This document shows, piece after piece, positions 14,348 to 22,317 of a stretch of 33,919 nt of DNA (the stretch's first letter is position 1; each line of letters starts with the position of its first letter). The DNA is from JAZNQL01 sp045531205 (GTDB lineage: Bacteria > Bacillota > Clostridia > UMGS1883 > UMGS1540): contig JAZSDN010000082.1 in NCBI GenBank assembly GCA_045531205.1, positions 1 through 33,919 on the forward strand, in the 5' to 3' direction. The notes below the pieces were generated by a model. It was not told where the DNA came from, ran no database searches, and saw nothing but the letters and a program-made list of their open reading frames with translations. A program made the translations under genes and the position numbers.

Positions 14348-15921
14348 TATTTTGCCTCCCCAAGTTTTCGTTCAGCTTCAAGACCTGCTTTATACAAGTT
14401 TATATATTCGCTAAATCCTTCAACACCTTCTTTTTCAGGATTAAGTGTCTTTGTTTCATTGGAAGCAAAAATATTTGAAGCAAGCCATTCGCTCAAAGGA
14501 ACATTGTTTCCCTTTTGCATATACAAAGCAAGCACCGCCATCCCCCAGGCACCGCCTTCTCCTGCTGTAGTAGAAACAGAAATAGGTGTATTTAAAGCAT
14601 TTGCAAGTATCTGCTGCGCAATTTTTTCTGTTTTAAATAAACCGCCGTGAGCCTGAAATACCTCAGCATTGATGTTCTCTTTTTCAAAAAGAATATCCAT
14701 CCCTAATTTTAAAGAAGCAAAGCACGAATATAACTGCGATTTAAAGAAGCTTGCAAGATTCATTTCACTGTCAGGCAATCTGAAATACATAGGTCTGCCT
14801 TCCACAACATTTGTAACATGCTCGCCTGAAAGATAGTTGTAAGAAACTACTCCCGCACAGTTTTCTTTTGCATTCAAAGTATTGATATAAAGCATATCAT
14901 AAATCTCTGCTTTTGTTTTATCTGCACCTATAAGCTTTGCAAATTCCAAAAACAGCTTAACCCATGCATCAATTTCTGACGAACAGTTGTTACAGTGAAC
15001 CATTGCAACAGGATACCCATCAGGTGTTGTTACCATATCTATTTCGGGATACATTCCCTTTAAATTGTTTTCTAAAACAAGCATTGCAAAAACAGATGTT
15101 CCTGCAGATATATTTCCGGTTTTAGGTGCAACTGCATTTGTTGCTACCATTCCCGTTCCGGCATCCCCTTCAGGAGGACAAACAGGAATACCTTCCACTA
15201 AATCTCCGTCATCATCTAAAAACTTTGCGCCTTCTTTTGTAAGATATGTTCCTCCCTCGCCTGCCATCTTTACTTTGGGAAGAATGTCACGTATGTTCCA
15301 CAAAAATTCTTTACCTGCAATAAGCTCATCAAATTTTTCAAGCTTTTGTGCATCATAATCACCATCTTTTACTGGGAACATTCCCGATGCTTCGCATATT
15401 CCAATCTCTCTTTTACCAGTTAAAAGGTAGTGTATATAACTTGAAAGTGTTGTTATATTTTTAATATCTTTAACATGTTCTTCATTGTTTAAAATTGCCT
15501 GATATAAATGAGCAATGCTCCATCTTTGAGGAACATTGAATTTAAAAAGCTCCGAAAGCTCCGTTGCAGCTTTTTCTGTTGTTGTATTTCTCCATGTACG
15601 AAAAGGAACTAAAAACTTATCATCGTTGTCAAGAGCAATATATCCGTGCATCATGCCCGAAATACCTATTGCTCCAAAGCTTGTTAATGTAACATTGTAT
15701 TTTTCCAGAACATCTTTTTTAAGACTTTTGTATGCACCCTTTATTCCTTTATGTATTTCTTCAACAGAATAAGACCAATATCCGCCTGTAAGGGTATTTT
15801 CCCAATCGTAAGAACCGCTTGCCAAAGGTGTTGCGGTTTCGTCAATTAACGATGCTTTTATTCTTGTCGAACCAAGCTCTATACCAAGATAGGTCTGTCC
15901 GTTTTTAATTTTTTCAAACAT
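14347..15921 (-). CDS. FGGY carbohydrate kinase, probable L-ribulokinase
   Basis: 524-residue FGGY kinase. ATP-phosphate loop near the N-terminus (GIELGSTRIKASLID, ~14-28), GAIGISGMMHGY, a nucleotide-binding GTSVFAM segment mid-protein, and a C-terminal actin-fold motif FQAHGGLFKT plus STTAGEGGAWGMAVLA. It phosphorylates a ketose, most likely L-ribulose given the overlapping downstream araD. The family is broad and its substrate range (xylulose, ribulose, fuculose) cannot be fixed from motifs, so I leave the symbol empty. Ribosome site TGGAGG is 8 nt before the ATG. Middle gene of a three-gene operon. Confidence 0.85.
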   Translation of the reverse strand: MFEKIKNGQTYLGIELGSTRIKASLIDETATPLASGSYDWENTLTGGYWSYSVEEIHKGIKGAYKSLKKDVLEKYNVTLTSFGAIGISGMMHGYIALDNDDKFLVPFRTWRNTTTEKAATELSELFKFNVPQRWSIAHLYQAILNNEEHVKDIKNITTLSSYIHYLLTGKREIGICEASGMFPVKDGDYDAQKLEKFDELIAGKEFLWNIRDILPKVKMAGEGGTYLTKEGAKFLDDDGDLVEGIPVCPPEGDAGTGMVATNAVAPKTGNISAGTSVFAMLVLENNLKGMYPEIDMVTTPDGYPVAMVHCNNCSSEIDAWVKLFLEFAKLIGADKTKAEIYDMLYINTLNAKENCAGVVSYNYLSGEHVTNVVEGRPMYFRLPDSEMNLASFFKSQLYSCFASLKLGMDILFEKENINAEVFQAHGGLFKTEKIAQQILANALNTPISVSTTAGEGGAWGMAVLALYMQKGNNVPLSEWLASNIFASNETKTLNPEKEGVEGFSEYINLYKAGLEAERKLGEAK

Positions 15922-15952
15922 ATATAAACCTCCATTTTATTTTATAAAATGT

Positions 15953-16723
15953 TTACAGATTAAATGTGTGCTTTAAATTTTCACAATTTTTAGCTGTCAT
16001 TTCCTGCAAAAATCCAAAATCTGCACCTGCTGACAACATATCAATACCAAAGCTTTTCCAATGTTCAAAAACTTTCACATCGGTACTGCCGGTAGATAAA
16101 CCAACGTATTTACCTGCTTTTTTCAAAGTAGAAATAACTTGCTTAATTAACTTTGTTGTATTTTCGGCATAAACATCACCTAATTCGTTTATAGAACCTG
16201 ATAAATCATTAGGTCCAAAAATATAACCGTCGATGTGCTCATTCTGTATTATTTCTTCAAGGTTGTTGACAGCATCAATATGCTCTATCTGAATAAATCT
16301 GCAAAGCTTATCTACATCAGTTTTGGTGTATTCATTTACATCATAAAAACCATAGCCTACAGCATTCATAGGACCAAAACCTCTTGTTCCATGAGGAGGG
16401 TATAATGTACTTGAAATAACCTTGTTTGCCTGTTCAACAGTTTTTATCATAGGGAAAATTATACCGTCAACACCCATTTCAAGCACTTTTTTTGTATATG
16501 TTAAATCATCTTGCGGAACACGCACAATTACACCTGTTCCGCTTGCTTTTATTGTAATTATGTATGATAATAAGTTTTCAAGCGAAAGGTAGCTGTGCTC
16601 CATGTCTATCCATATAAAGTCATAATCTGCAAGACTTGCAATTTTTGCAGTTGCAATATCATTTAAATTTATATGTGTTCCTATAGTTTTTTTACCGCTT
16701 TTTATTTTTTCCTTAAGTGTCAT
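15953..16723 (-). CDS. HpcH/HpaI-family aldolase (2-keto-3-deoxy sugar-acid type)
   Basis: 256 residues from the ATG at 16723 (GAAGGAG about 9 nt upstream); the longer frame to 16759 would include the promoter -10. A class II pyruvate aldolase with TIM-barrel motifs: GTHINLND, DFIWIDMEHSYLS (catalytic-region His), VRVPQDD, GVDGIIFPMIKT (metal region), and PPHGTRGFGP, which carries the substrate-binding Arg. The FIQIEH and FGPNDLSGS segments provide the metal Glu and Asp ligands. RhmA/GarL/HpaI relatives cleave 2-keto-3-deoxy acids to pyruvate and an aldehyde. First gene of the operon with the kinase and araD; its exact substrate is unknown. Confidence 0.87.
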   Translation of the reverse strand: MTLKEKIKSGKKTIGTHINLNDIATAKIASLADYDFIWIDMEHSYLSLENLLSYIITIKASGTGVIVRVPQDDLTYTKKVLEMGVDGIIFPMIKTVEQANKVISSTLYPPHGTRGFGPMNAVGYGFYDVNEYTKTDVDKLCRFIQIEHIDAVNNLEEIIQNEHIDGYIFGPNDLSGSINELGDVYAENTTKLIKQVISTLKKAGKYVGLSTGSTDVKVFEHWKSFGIDMLSAGADFGFLQEMTAKNCENLKHTFNL

Positions 16724-16757
16724 AGTTTTTATCTCCTTCATAAAGCATCTTAGGTAC

Positions 16758-16786
16758 ATTGTATCATAAGAGAATGTTTATGTAAA
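16758..16786 (-). promoter_or_regulatory. Sigma-A promoter of the aldolase-kinase-araD operon
   Basis: TTTACA (16781-16786), a 17-nt spacer and TACAAT (16758-16763) on the minus strand, ~34 nt before the chosen aldolase start. Confidence 0.75.
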
Positions 16787-16892
16787 GTTGCTTTTTATGC
16801 AAAAACATTGTTATTACTGCAATTTTTCCGCATAAAAGCCCTATAAAGAGATATCTATAAATTTTTTTAGAGAAAAGTGAATAGTGATATGT

Positions 16893-16921
16893 AAAAATCC
16901 CCGTTCTTATGAACGAGGATT
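16893..16921 (-). terminator. Terminator of tRNA-Leu
   Basis: 10-bp stem ATCCTCGTTC/GAACGGGGAT on the minus strand (one G.T pair) followed by TTTTT, immediately after the tRNA 3' CCA. Confidence 0.85.
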
Positions 16922-16922
16922 T

Positions 16923-17009
16923 TGGTGCCGGCGGTCGGGGTCGAACCGACACGGTATCGCTACCACTGGATTTTGAGTCCAGCACGTCTGCCAATTCCAT
17001 CACGCCGGC
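16923..17009 (-). tRNA. tRNA-Leu (anticodon CAA)
   Basis: 87 nt including an encoded CCA. Acceptor arms GCCGGCG/CGCCGGC pair perfectly; D-arm TGGCAGACG; anticodon arm CTGGA-CTCAAAA-TCCAG gives anticodon CAA, reading UUG. The long variable arm (TGGTAGCGATACCG) is the class II feature of tRNA-Leu, and GGTTCGACCCC forms the T-arm. Confidence 0.97.
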
Positions 17010-17023
17010 CTGCAACGAATAGT

Positions 17024-17052
17024 ATTATACACGAAACAGAATAAAAAATCAA
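17024..17052 (-). promoter_or_regulatory. Sigma-A promoter of tRNA-Leu
   Basis: TTGATT (17047-17052), a 17-nt spacer and TATAAT (17024-17029) on the minus strand, 14 nt before the mature tRNA 5' end. Confidence 0.8.
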
Positions 17053-17068
17053 GAGTTTTTTTAATTTT

Positions 17069-17845
17069 TTACAGATAAAAATCATGATTGTTTATTGTTT
17101 TAAAAAATTCTCTGTTTTCGGCTATCCAATTATTTGACGCAATACGGGGATTCATAAAGTAAAGTGACTCCCCCGCTTCGTTGTATCCTGAAAGCGAAAG
17201 CTTTGCCGCTTTTACACTTTCAAACGACGGTGAATTAAAAACACTGCCGTTCATCACGGGTTCAAATTGTATTGAATAAGTGTTATCAAATATTACTCCG
17301 TAAATTGTGTTGGGAAATTCTTTGCTCGCCACTCTGTTTAATATTACGTTTCCTACAGCTATTTTGCCCGCTTCTGGTTCGCATCCGCTTTCGGCTTCTA
17401 TTATTCTTGCAAGCCAAAAAACCTCGTCATAAGTATATTTTTTTGATATAAAACTTTCTTCCGTTTTAACATCATCAGCAAAAAATGTTACCGTATAAAA
17501 AGCAGAGTCCCATTCTATCTCAAAATCAAAAATTTCTCCTATATATCTTGCGGGCACATATACACTTCCTTCTATATTTTTTGCACAAAGTCCAAAATAA
17601 AGTTCTTCATTATCCGAAAAACTTATACTGTTGTTTATTGTTACCTTTCCGTCATTCCATTCAATAGGAATATTAAGAGCCTGACATATATCTCTTATTT
17701 TAATATACGACACAGAATTTTCAATAAATGCATCAGCCTTAATATAATCTGAATTTATTTTTATATCCAAAGGCATTTCGTAAGCATAACTTCGGGAAAA
17801 TATAAGCAGTATAATTATGGGTAACATTACTATTACTTTTTTCAT
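17069..17845 (-). CDS. Secreted SleB/CwlJ-type cell wall hydrolase with copper-amine-oxidase-like N-domain
   Basis: 258 residues with signal peptide MKKVIVMLPIIILLIFSRSYAY. Residues ~25-120 match the 'copper amine oxidase N-terminal' repeat common in clostridial envelope proteins (SYIKIRDICQALNIPIEWND...VYVPARYIGEIF). Residues ~135-258 are a Hydrolase_2 domain with the catalytic Glu in RIIEAESGCEP and NRVASKEFPNTIYGVIFD. It should cleave peptidoglycan. Unlike sleB it has no peptidoglycan-binding PG_binding_1 domain and seems to have a vegetative sigma-A promoter. It could act in cell-wall turnover or in germination; the sequence does not decide. Confidence 0.88.
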   Translation of the reverse strand: MKKVIVMLPIIILLIFSRSYAYEMPLDIKINSDYIKADAFIENSVSYIKIRDICQALNIPIEWNDGKVTINNSISFSDNEELYFGLCAKNIEGSVYVPARYIGEIFDFEIEWDSAFYTVTFFADDVKTEESFISKKYTYDEVFWLARIIEAESGCEPEAGKIAVGNVILNRVASKEFPNTIYGVIFDNTYSIQFEPVMNGSVFNSPSFESVKAAKLSLSGYNEAGESLYFMNPRIASNNWIAENREFFKTINNHDFYL

Positions 17846-17882
17846 ACCCCTACCCCTCCTTTTGCTGAATGTCTTTGCTTTA

Positions 17883-17911
17883 ATTGTACCATTTAAACTT
17901 ATTTAACGCAA
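17883..17911 (-). promoter_or_regulatory. Sigma-A promoter of the cell wall hydrolase
   Basis: TTGCGT (17906-17911), a 17-nt spacer and TACAAT (17883-17888) on the minus strand, ~38 nt before the start codon. Confidence 0.6.
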
Positions 17912-17945
17912 CCTACTATTTATGGAAACAGCGGTACTTTTTACA

Positions 17946-17973
17946 CAAAAAAAGAGCCACCAGGCTCTTTTTT
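17946..17973 (-). terminator. Terminator of the araC-like/esterase operon
   Basis: AAAAAGAGCC TGGT GGCTCTTTTTTT hairpin on the minus strand, directly after the esterase stop. Confidence 0.9.
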
Positions 17974-17974
17974 A

Positions 17975-18976
17975 TTATCTGTTTAAAAATTTATGAACCC
18001 ATGGCCATGCATCGTCAGCATAGAATCTGTGCCCGCCATTTCCTTTAACAAAAGCACATTTATCTTCTACACCTTTTTCTTCGTATACTTTCTTACCTTT
18101 TTCAAAAACATATTCTGCTCCAAAAAGCGGAAAAATAGGATCCTCTGTTCCTGATACCTGAACAAAGAATTTAGGACAAGCCATAGCCATAAGGTCGTTC
18201 ATATCAAAATAATTTGCTATATTTGGAACATAATTACAAACGCAGTGAGACAACGCAACTATAGAATCTTTATATGTACACATAGCACACGAAGGCATAA
18301 CAAGACATATTCTGTCTTCAAGTGCTGCAGTATATGCCGTTGTAGTACCCCCGCCTGAATTTCCCATACAACAGATGCATTTTGTATCAGTTTTATCGGC
18401 AAATTCACTTTCCAGAACATCAATAAGTCTTGAAATGTCCCATACTCTCTCACCAATTGTTGTTCTGCCTGTCATTAAAGCAACCATCGATGATTCCTGA
18501 CATTGCGGGCCTTTGTCGCTGCCTCCGCATTCGCCAAAGTTTCTTTGTTCAACCGCAATTGCCGCAAAGCCTTCTTTAATCGCTCTTATACAAAAATCAC
18601 GGTCACCTCCGCTTATTATTTCTTCATCTCCCGGGAATTTAGGTCTCGCAAGCGAAACGTGCATACCGCTTGAATGTCCCTGCAGACAAATCATTACAGG
18701 AGGATTCTTTACACCTTCGGGCAACAATAAATGGCAAGGTACTCGGTATCCTTCTTCGCTTTCAAAGGTAAATCGTATTTCTGTAGCACCTTCTATTTTT
18801 TTCTCAAACTCTATTTCAGTTTTCGGGCTTACCTTTTCAAATTTATCCATTCCAAGAAGCTCCGATAATTTTTCTCTGACCTCTTTCTTCCATACATCAT
18901 AATTTTTGCCATCATAAGACATAGCCGGCATTATTTTTTCAAAACGCTCCTTGTTTTTCTCCCATGCAGTTTTCAT
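17975..18976 (-). CDS. Alpha/beta-hydrolase, acetylxylan-esterase-like
   Basis: 333 residues, no signal peptide, so cytoplasmic. Alpha/beta-hydrolase fold: VMICLQGHSSG oxyanion region, nucleophile elbow GNSGGG (Ser about residue 212), acid Asp in GTEDPIFP and His in GNGGHRFY near the C-terminus. The layout resembles the AXE1/abhydrolase_7 group of deacetylases and dienelactone-hydrolase-like enzymes; an acetylated sugar or sugar-acid lactone is a reasonable but unproven substrate. The start lies 1 nt after the stop of the AraC regulator and its ribosome site AAAGGAGG is inside the regulator's last codons, so the two are coexpressed. Confidence 0.82.
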   Translation of the reverse strand: MKTAWEKNKERFEKIMPAMSYDGKNYDVWKKEVREKLSELLGMDKFEKVSPKTEIEFEKKIEGATEIRFTFESEEGYRVPCHLLLPEGVKNPPVMICLQGHSSGMHVSLARPKFPGDEEIISGGDRDFCIRAIKEGFAAIAVEQRNFGECGGSDKGPQCQESSMVALMTGRTTIGERVWDISRLIDVLESEFADKTDTKCICCMGNSGGGTTTAYTAALEDRICLVMPSCAMCTYKDSIVALSHCVCNYVPNIANYFDMNDLMAMACPKFFVQVSGTEDPIFPLFGAEYVFEKGKKVYEEKGVEDKCAFVKGNGGHRFYADDAWPWVHKFLNR

Positions 18977-18977
18977 T

Positions 18978-19829
18978 TTAAACTACCTCCTTTTTGTAAT
19001 TGCGGAACCTTTGGGGAGTCATTCCCCTTTGTTCTTTAAATACTTTTATAAAATAACTTAAATCATTAAACCCACAGTCATACGCAATATCAGTAATTGA
19101 AGCATCAGTACCGAGTAATTTTCTTGATGCTCTTTCAATTCTGTATCCATTTAAATATTCTATCGGTGTTTTGCTTGTCATTTCTTTAAAAAATGCACAA
19201 AAATATTTTGGTGATACCTCTGCCGCTTTTGACATATCCTTTAATGTGATTTGTTTTGCATAAGAATTTCTTATAAATTCCAGCACTTTCTTTAATTTGT
19301 TTATGCTCTTGGCATTTTCTCTTTCGTTGTAAAGCTTTTCTCTGTAAAGATTATTTTTTTCTATTTCCCCAAACAGCCTGAACATAAGCCCTATTGCCGA
19401 AAAAGTATGCCCCGCTCCCTTTTCTCTTATAGTATCAAAAAGTTCATTCGCAAGAGAATGAAAAGTGTCATCCTCTGCAGGAAAATATTCTGTTATAAAA
19501 GAGTCATGATTTATAAGGTTTGATACAAATGCTTTAAATTCTGTATTAAATGCAAATATACTTGCGTCAAAAACAATACATTCATATTCACATTCATCAG
19601 GAACAGCACTGTGTATAACCTCACTGTTAAAAAAAAGCACATCTCCTTGTTTTGCTGTATATTCTCTGTCATTTAGTCTCAAATTAAGTTTTCCTTCAAT
19701 AACCCGCACAATCTCTAATTCTGTGTGCCAGTGATGTGCCATTACATACTTTGGGTGCATTCTGTCTATATGGTACAGCTCAAATGGAAAATCAGCAGTA
19801 CCCCTCTGCAAAAGCTCATTATATGCCAT
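18978..19829 (-). CDS. AraC-family transcriptional regulator with cupin sensor
   Basis: 283 residues. N-terminal cupin sugar-sensing domain (~15-95: HHWHTELEIVRVIEGKLNLRL...GDVLFFNSEVIHSA) and C-terminal double helix-turn-helix (~185-280: ITLKDMSKAAEVSPKYFCAFFKEMTSKTPIEYLNGYRIERA and ITDIAYDCGFNDLSYFIKVFKEQRGMTPQRFR). It is divergent from fucI and cotranscribed with the hydrolase, so it probably activates one or both in response to a sugar. The ligand is unknown. Confidence 0.93.
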   Translation of the reverse strand: MAYNELLQRGTADFPFELYHIDRMHPKYVMAHHWHTELEIVRVIEGKLNLRLNDREYTAKQGDVLFFNSEVIHSAVPDECEYECIVFDASIFAFNTEFKAFVSNLINHDSFITEYFPAEDDTFHSLANELFDTIREKGAGHTFSAIGLMFRLFGEIEKNNLYREKLYNERENAKSINKLKKVLEFIRNSYAKQITLKDMSKAAEVSPKYFCAFFKEMTSKTPIEYLNGYRIERASRKLLGTDASITDIAYDCGFNDLSYFIKVFKEQRGMTPQRFRNYKKEVV

Positions 19830-19876
19830 AAATTTTCACCTTCCCCAAAAACCTGAAAATTTTTATATTTTATAGC

Positions 19877-19906
19877 ATTATATCACAAGAAATATATTAT
19901 TTGCAA
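19877..19906 (-). promoter_or_regulatory. Candidate sigma-A promoter of the AraC regulator
   Basis: TTGCAA (19901-19906), an 18-nt spacer and TATAAT (19877-19882) on the minus strand. TTGCAA is its own reverse complement and also faces fucI, where no good -10 is found at standard spacing, as expected for an activator-dependent promoter. Confidence 0.5.
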
Positions 19907-19948
19907 GTATATAATTAAATTATAGATAAAATATATGGAGGTGTTTTT

Positions 19949-21751
19949 ATGGCAGAAAAAAGATATGTTGGTGATTATCCCGTTATTGGTATTCGTCCTG
20001 TTATTGACGCGCGTCGCGGTCCAATGAAGCTTCGTGAGAGTCTTGAAGGACAAACAATGGAACTTGCAATGGCTGCAAAAAAATTATTTGAAGAAAATCT
20101 TTTCTATTCAAATGGTGACCCTGTTAAAGTAGTTATTGCCGACACAAGTATCGGACGTGTTCCCGAAGCTGCAGCTTGTGCTGACAAATTTAAAAAAGAA
20201 GGTGTTGATATTACACTTTCTGTAACTCCCTGCTGGTGTTACGGTTCAGAAACAATGGATATGGATCCTATGACAATAAAAGGTGTATGGGGCTTTAACG
20301 GCACAGAAAGACCCGGTGCGGTTTATCTTGCTGCAGTTTTAGCATCACACGCACAAAAAGGTCTCCCCGCTTTCGGCATTTACGGTCACGAGGTTCAGGA
20401 TCGCGATCAGGTTTCCGAAATCCCCGAAGATGTTAAAGAAAAACTTTTAAGATTTGGCCGTGCCGCTGTTGCTGCCGCTACAATGAGAGGTAAATCATAT
20501 CTTCAGATAGGTTCACAGTGTATGGGTATCGGCGGTTCTATTATGGATCAGGATTTTGTAGAATCATATTTAGGTATGCGTGTTGAATCTGTTGACGAGG
20601 TTGAAATTCTTCGTCGAATGGAAGAAGGCATTTATAACGAAGAAGAATATCAGAAGGCTCTTTCCTGGACAAAAGAACATTGCAAAATGGGCCGTGATGA
20701 TAACCCTGATTTTGTTCGTTTTTCTGATGAAGAAAAAGAAAAACAGTGGGAATTCACAGTTAAAATGTACTGTATCATAAAAGACCTTATGGGCGGAAAC
20801 AAAAACCTTCCCGAAGGCTTTGAAGAAGAAATGGTTGGCCACAATGCTATAGCAGGCGGTTTCCAGGGACAGCGTCAGTGGACAGACCATTGGCCAAACT
20901 GTGACTATCCTGAGGCTCTTCTCAGCTCTACTTTTGACTATGAGGGTGCACGTGAACCCTACACACTCGCTACCGAAAATGATGTTCTTAATGGTTTAGG
21001 AATGTTATTTATGCGTTTGCTTACACACCGTGCACAGATTTTTGCTGACGTTCGTACTTTCTGGTCACCTGAAGCAACAAAGCGTGTAACAGGCTATGAT
21101 TTAGAAGGAAACGCAAAAGAAAACGGTGGTATTATCCATCTTTTGAATTCAGGTGCTGCATGTCTTGATGCTTGCGGAGAATGTACCGATGAAAACGGTA
21201 ACCCCGTTATGAAAAAATGGTGGGAAGTAACAGACGAAGATATCAAGAAAATGACAGATGCAACTGTTTGGTGCGAAGCAGGCTTTGATAACTTCAGAGG
21301 CGGCGGATTCTCAAGCCACTTTACAACACGTTGTGAAATGCCTGTTACTATGATAAGACTTAACCTTGTTAAAGGTCTTGGCCCTGTAATGCAGATTGCA
21401 GAAGGCTGGACAGTAAACCTTCCCGATGAGGTTTCAGATGCGCTTATGGAAAGAACTAATCCCACATGGCCATGCACATGGTTTGCTCCAAGATGTACAG
21501 GTGAAGGCGCGTTCAAAACTGCTTATGATGTAATGAACAACTGGGGTGCTAACCACGGTGCTATAAGCTACGGTCATATTGGTGCAGATATTATTACACT
21601 CTGTTCAATGCTTCGAATCCCTGTTTGTATGCACAATGTTCCTGAAGAAGAAATTTTCAGACCCGCTGCATGGAATGCATTCGGCATGGATAAAGAAGGT
21701 CAGGACTATCGTGCTTGCGAAGCTTACGGACCACTTTATAAAAAATATTAA
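19949..21751 (+). CDS. fucI: L-fucose isomerase
   Basis: 600 residues, close to the 591 of E. coli FucI. Converts L-fucose to L-fuculose and commonly also D-arabinose to D-ribulose, using Mn2+. Motifs: PVIGIRPVIDARRGP at the N-terminus, SVTPCWCYGSETMDM, and YLQIGSQCMGIGGS. The metal/catalytic Glu342 is in LATENDVLNG and Asp367 in FADVRTFW, at the spacing expected from E. coli Glu337 and Asp361; the C-terminal HGAISYGHIG carries the third metal-region His. No fuculokinase or fuculose aldolase is adjacent, so downstream steps are elsewhere or done by the araB-like/araD operon. A monocistronic unit ending in a strong hairpin. Confidence 0.96.
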   Translation: MAEKRYVGDYPVIGIRPVIDARRGPMKLRESLEGQTMELAMAAKKLFEENLFYSNGDPVKVVIADTSIGRVPEAAACADKFKKEGVDITLSVTPCWCYGSETMDMDPMTIKGVWGFNGTERPGAVYLAAVLASHAQKGLPAFGIYGHEVQDRDQVSEIPEDVKEKLLRFGRAAVAAATMRGKSYLQIGSQCMGIGGSIMDQDFVESYLGMRVESVDEVEILRRMEEGIYNEEEYQKALSWTKEHCKMGRDDNPDFVRFSDEEKEKQWEFTVKMYCIIKDLMGGNKNLPEGFEEEMVGHNAIAGGFQGQRQWTDHWPNCDYPEALLSSTFDYEGAREPYTLATENDVLNGLGMLFMRLLTHRAQIFADVRTFWSPEATKRVTGYDLEGNAKENGGIIHLLNSGAACLDACGECTDENGNPVMKKWWEVTDEDIKKMTDATVWCEAGFDNFRGGGFSSHFTTRCEMPVTMIRLNLVKGLGPVMQIAEGWTVNLPDEVSDALMERTNPTWPCTWFAPRCTGEGAFKTAYDVMNNWGANHGAISYGHIGADIITLCSMLRIPVCMHNVPEEEIFRPAAWNAFGMDKEGQDYRACEAYGPLYKKY

Positions 21752-21759
21752 TTTATCAT

Positions 21760-21795
21760 AACAAAAAAAGCCGCTTTAAAGCGGCTTTTTTTGTT
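21760..21795. terminator. Bidirectional terminator after fucI
   Basis: A-rich run, GCCGCTTTAAAGCGGC stem, T run: a symmetrical hairpin between convergent fucI and the minus-strand ureidoglycolate-lyase-like gene. Confidence 0.9.
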
Positions 21796-21806
21796 ATTTT
21801 TAGATT

Positions 21807-22297
21807 TTATTTTACAATTTCAAACTGTTCTTCCAAAGGAATATCCACAACAGTACAGTCATTTGCATAAGTACATTCGGGCAATATAATCATGGCTGTA
21901 AGCTGCTCGTTGTTTGCAGGCAAAGGAGCAAGATGCCAAATAGCCGAATTTATTTTAACCAAAGTATTTTTAGGTACAATAAATGCTTTTGCATAATCTG
22001 TAACTATCTCACCTGCCGATGCGGGTGCACAGTGCAGAATCATATCATCATCAAGAGGTAAAATCATTTCCCAAGTAGTTGTATGATATTCCTGCTGTGT
22101 TATAATCATCTTTTCGGGCTTTTTAACAACAATAGGAGAATATCCAATTCTGTGAGTGCTGTCTGCAGTAATTCTGTCAGGAAAAATTTGTGAATTTCAC
22201 CGCAAAGTGCGTATCCGTCAGGCTGGCTTATGTTATAAAACTGACCGAAAGGTGCAAATTCTTCGTGGGTTATTTTGGTTGCTTTAATTGTTCTCAT
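21807..22297 (-). pseudogene. Ureidoglycolate-lyase-family gene, apparent frameshift
   Basis: Two overlapping frames (22106-22297 and 21807-22109) together encode one ~163-residue protein of the ureidoglycolate lyase cupin family (E. coli AllA is 160 residues). The first gives MRTIKATKITHEEFAPFGQF...GEIHKF, then is out of frame from a run of five T on the minus strand (five A at 22182-22186). One extra T would restore FPDRITADSTHRIGYSPIVV in phase with the second frame, which ends TVVDIPLEEQFEIV. The matching AllA-like pieces are the N-terminal F-x-x-(Y/F)G and the C-terminal IWHLAPLP and DCTVVDIPLEEQ. Either a real frameshift or a homopolymer sequencing error. A good ribosome site AAAGGAG precedes it; family members outside purine use often sit in sugar clusters. 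Confidence 0.8.
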
Positions 22298-22317
22298 AAT
22301 AATTCTCCTTTAATTTA

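Noticed and set aside
16764..17015. 83-residue minus-strand frame
   Set aside because: It runs through tRNA-Leu and its terminator and is not a gene.
20570..20890. 106-residue antisense frame inside fucI
   Set aside because: Antisense shadow of a conserved enzyme gene without start signals.
21807..22109. Two separate genes with an ATGA overlap instead of one frameshifted gene
   Set aside because: Each part alone is about a third or two thirds of the ureidoglycolate lyase fold, and the tail of the first frame (LLQTALTELDILLLLL) has no family similarity.
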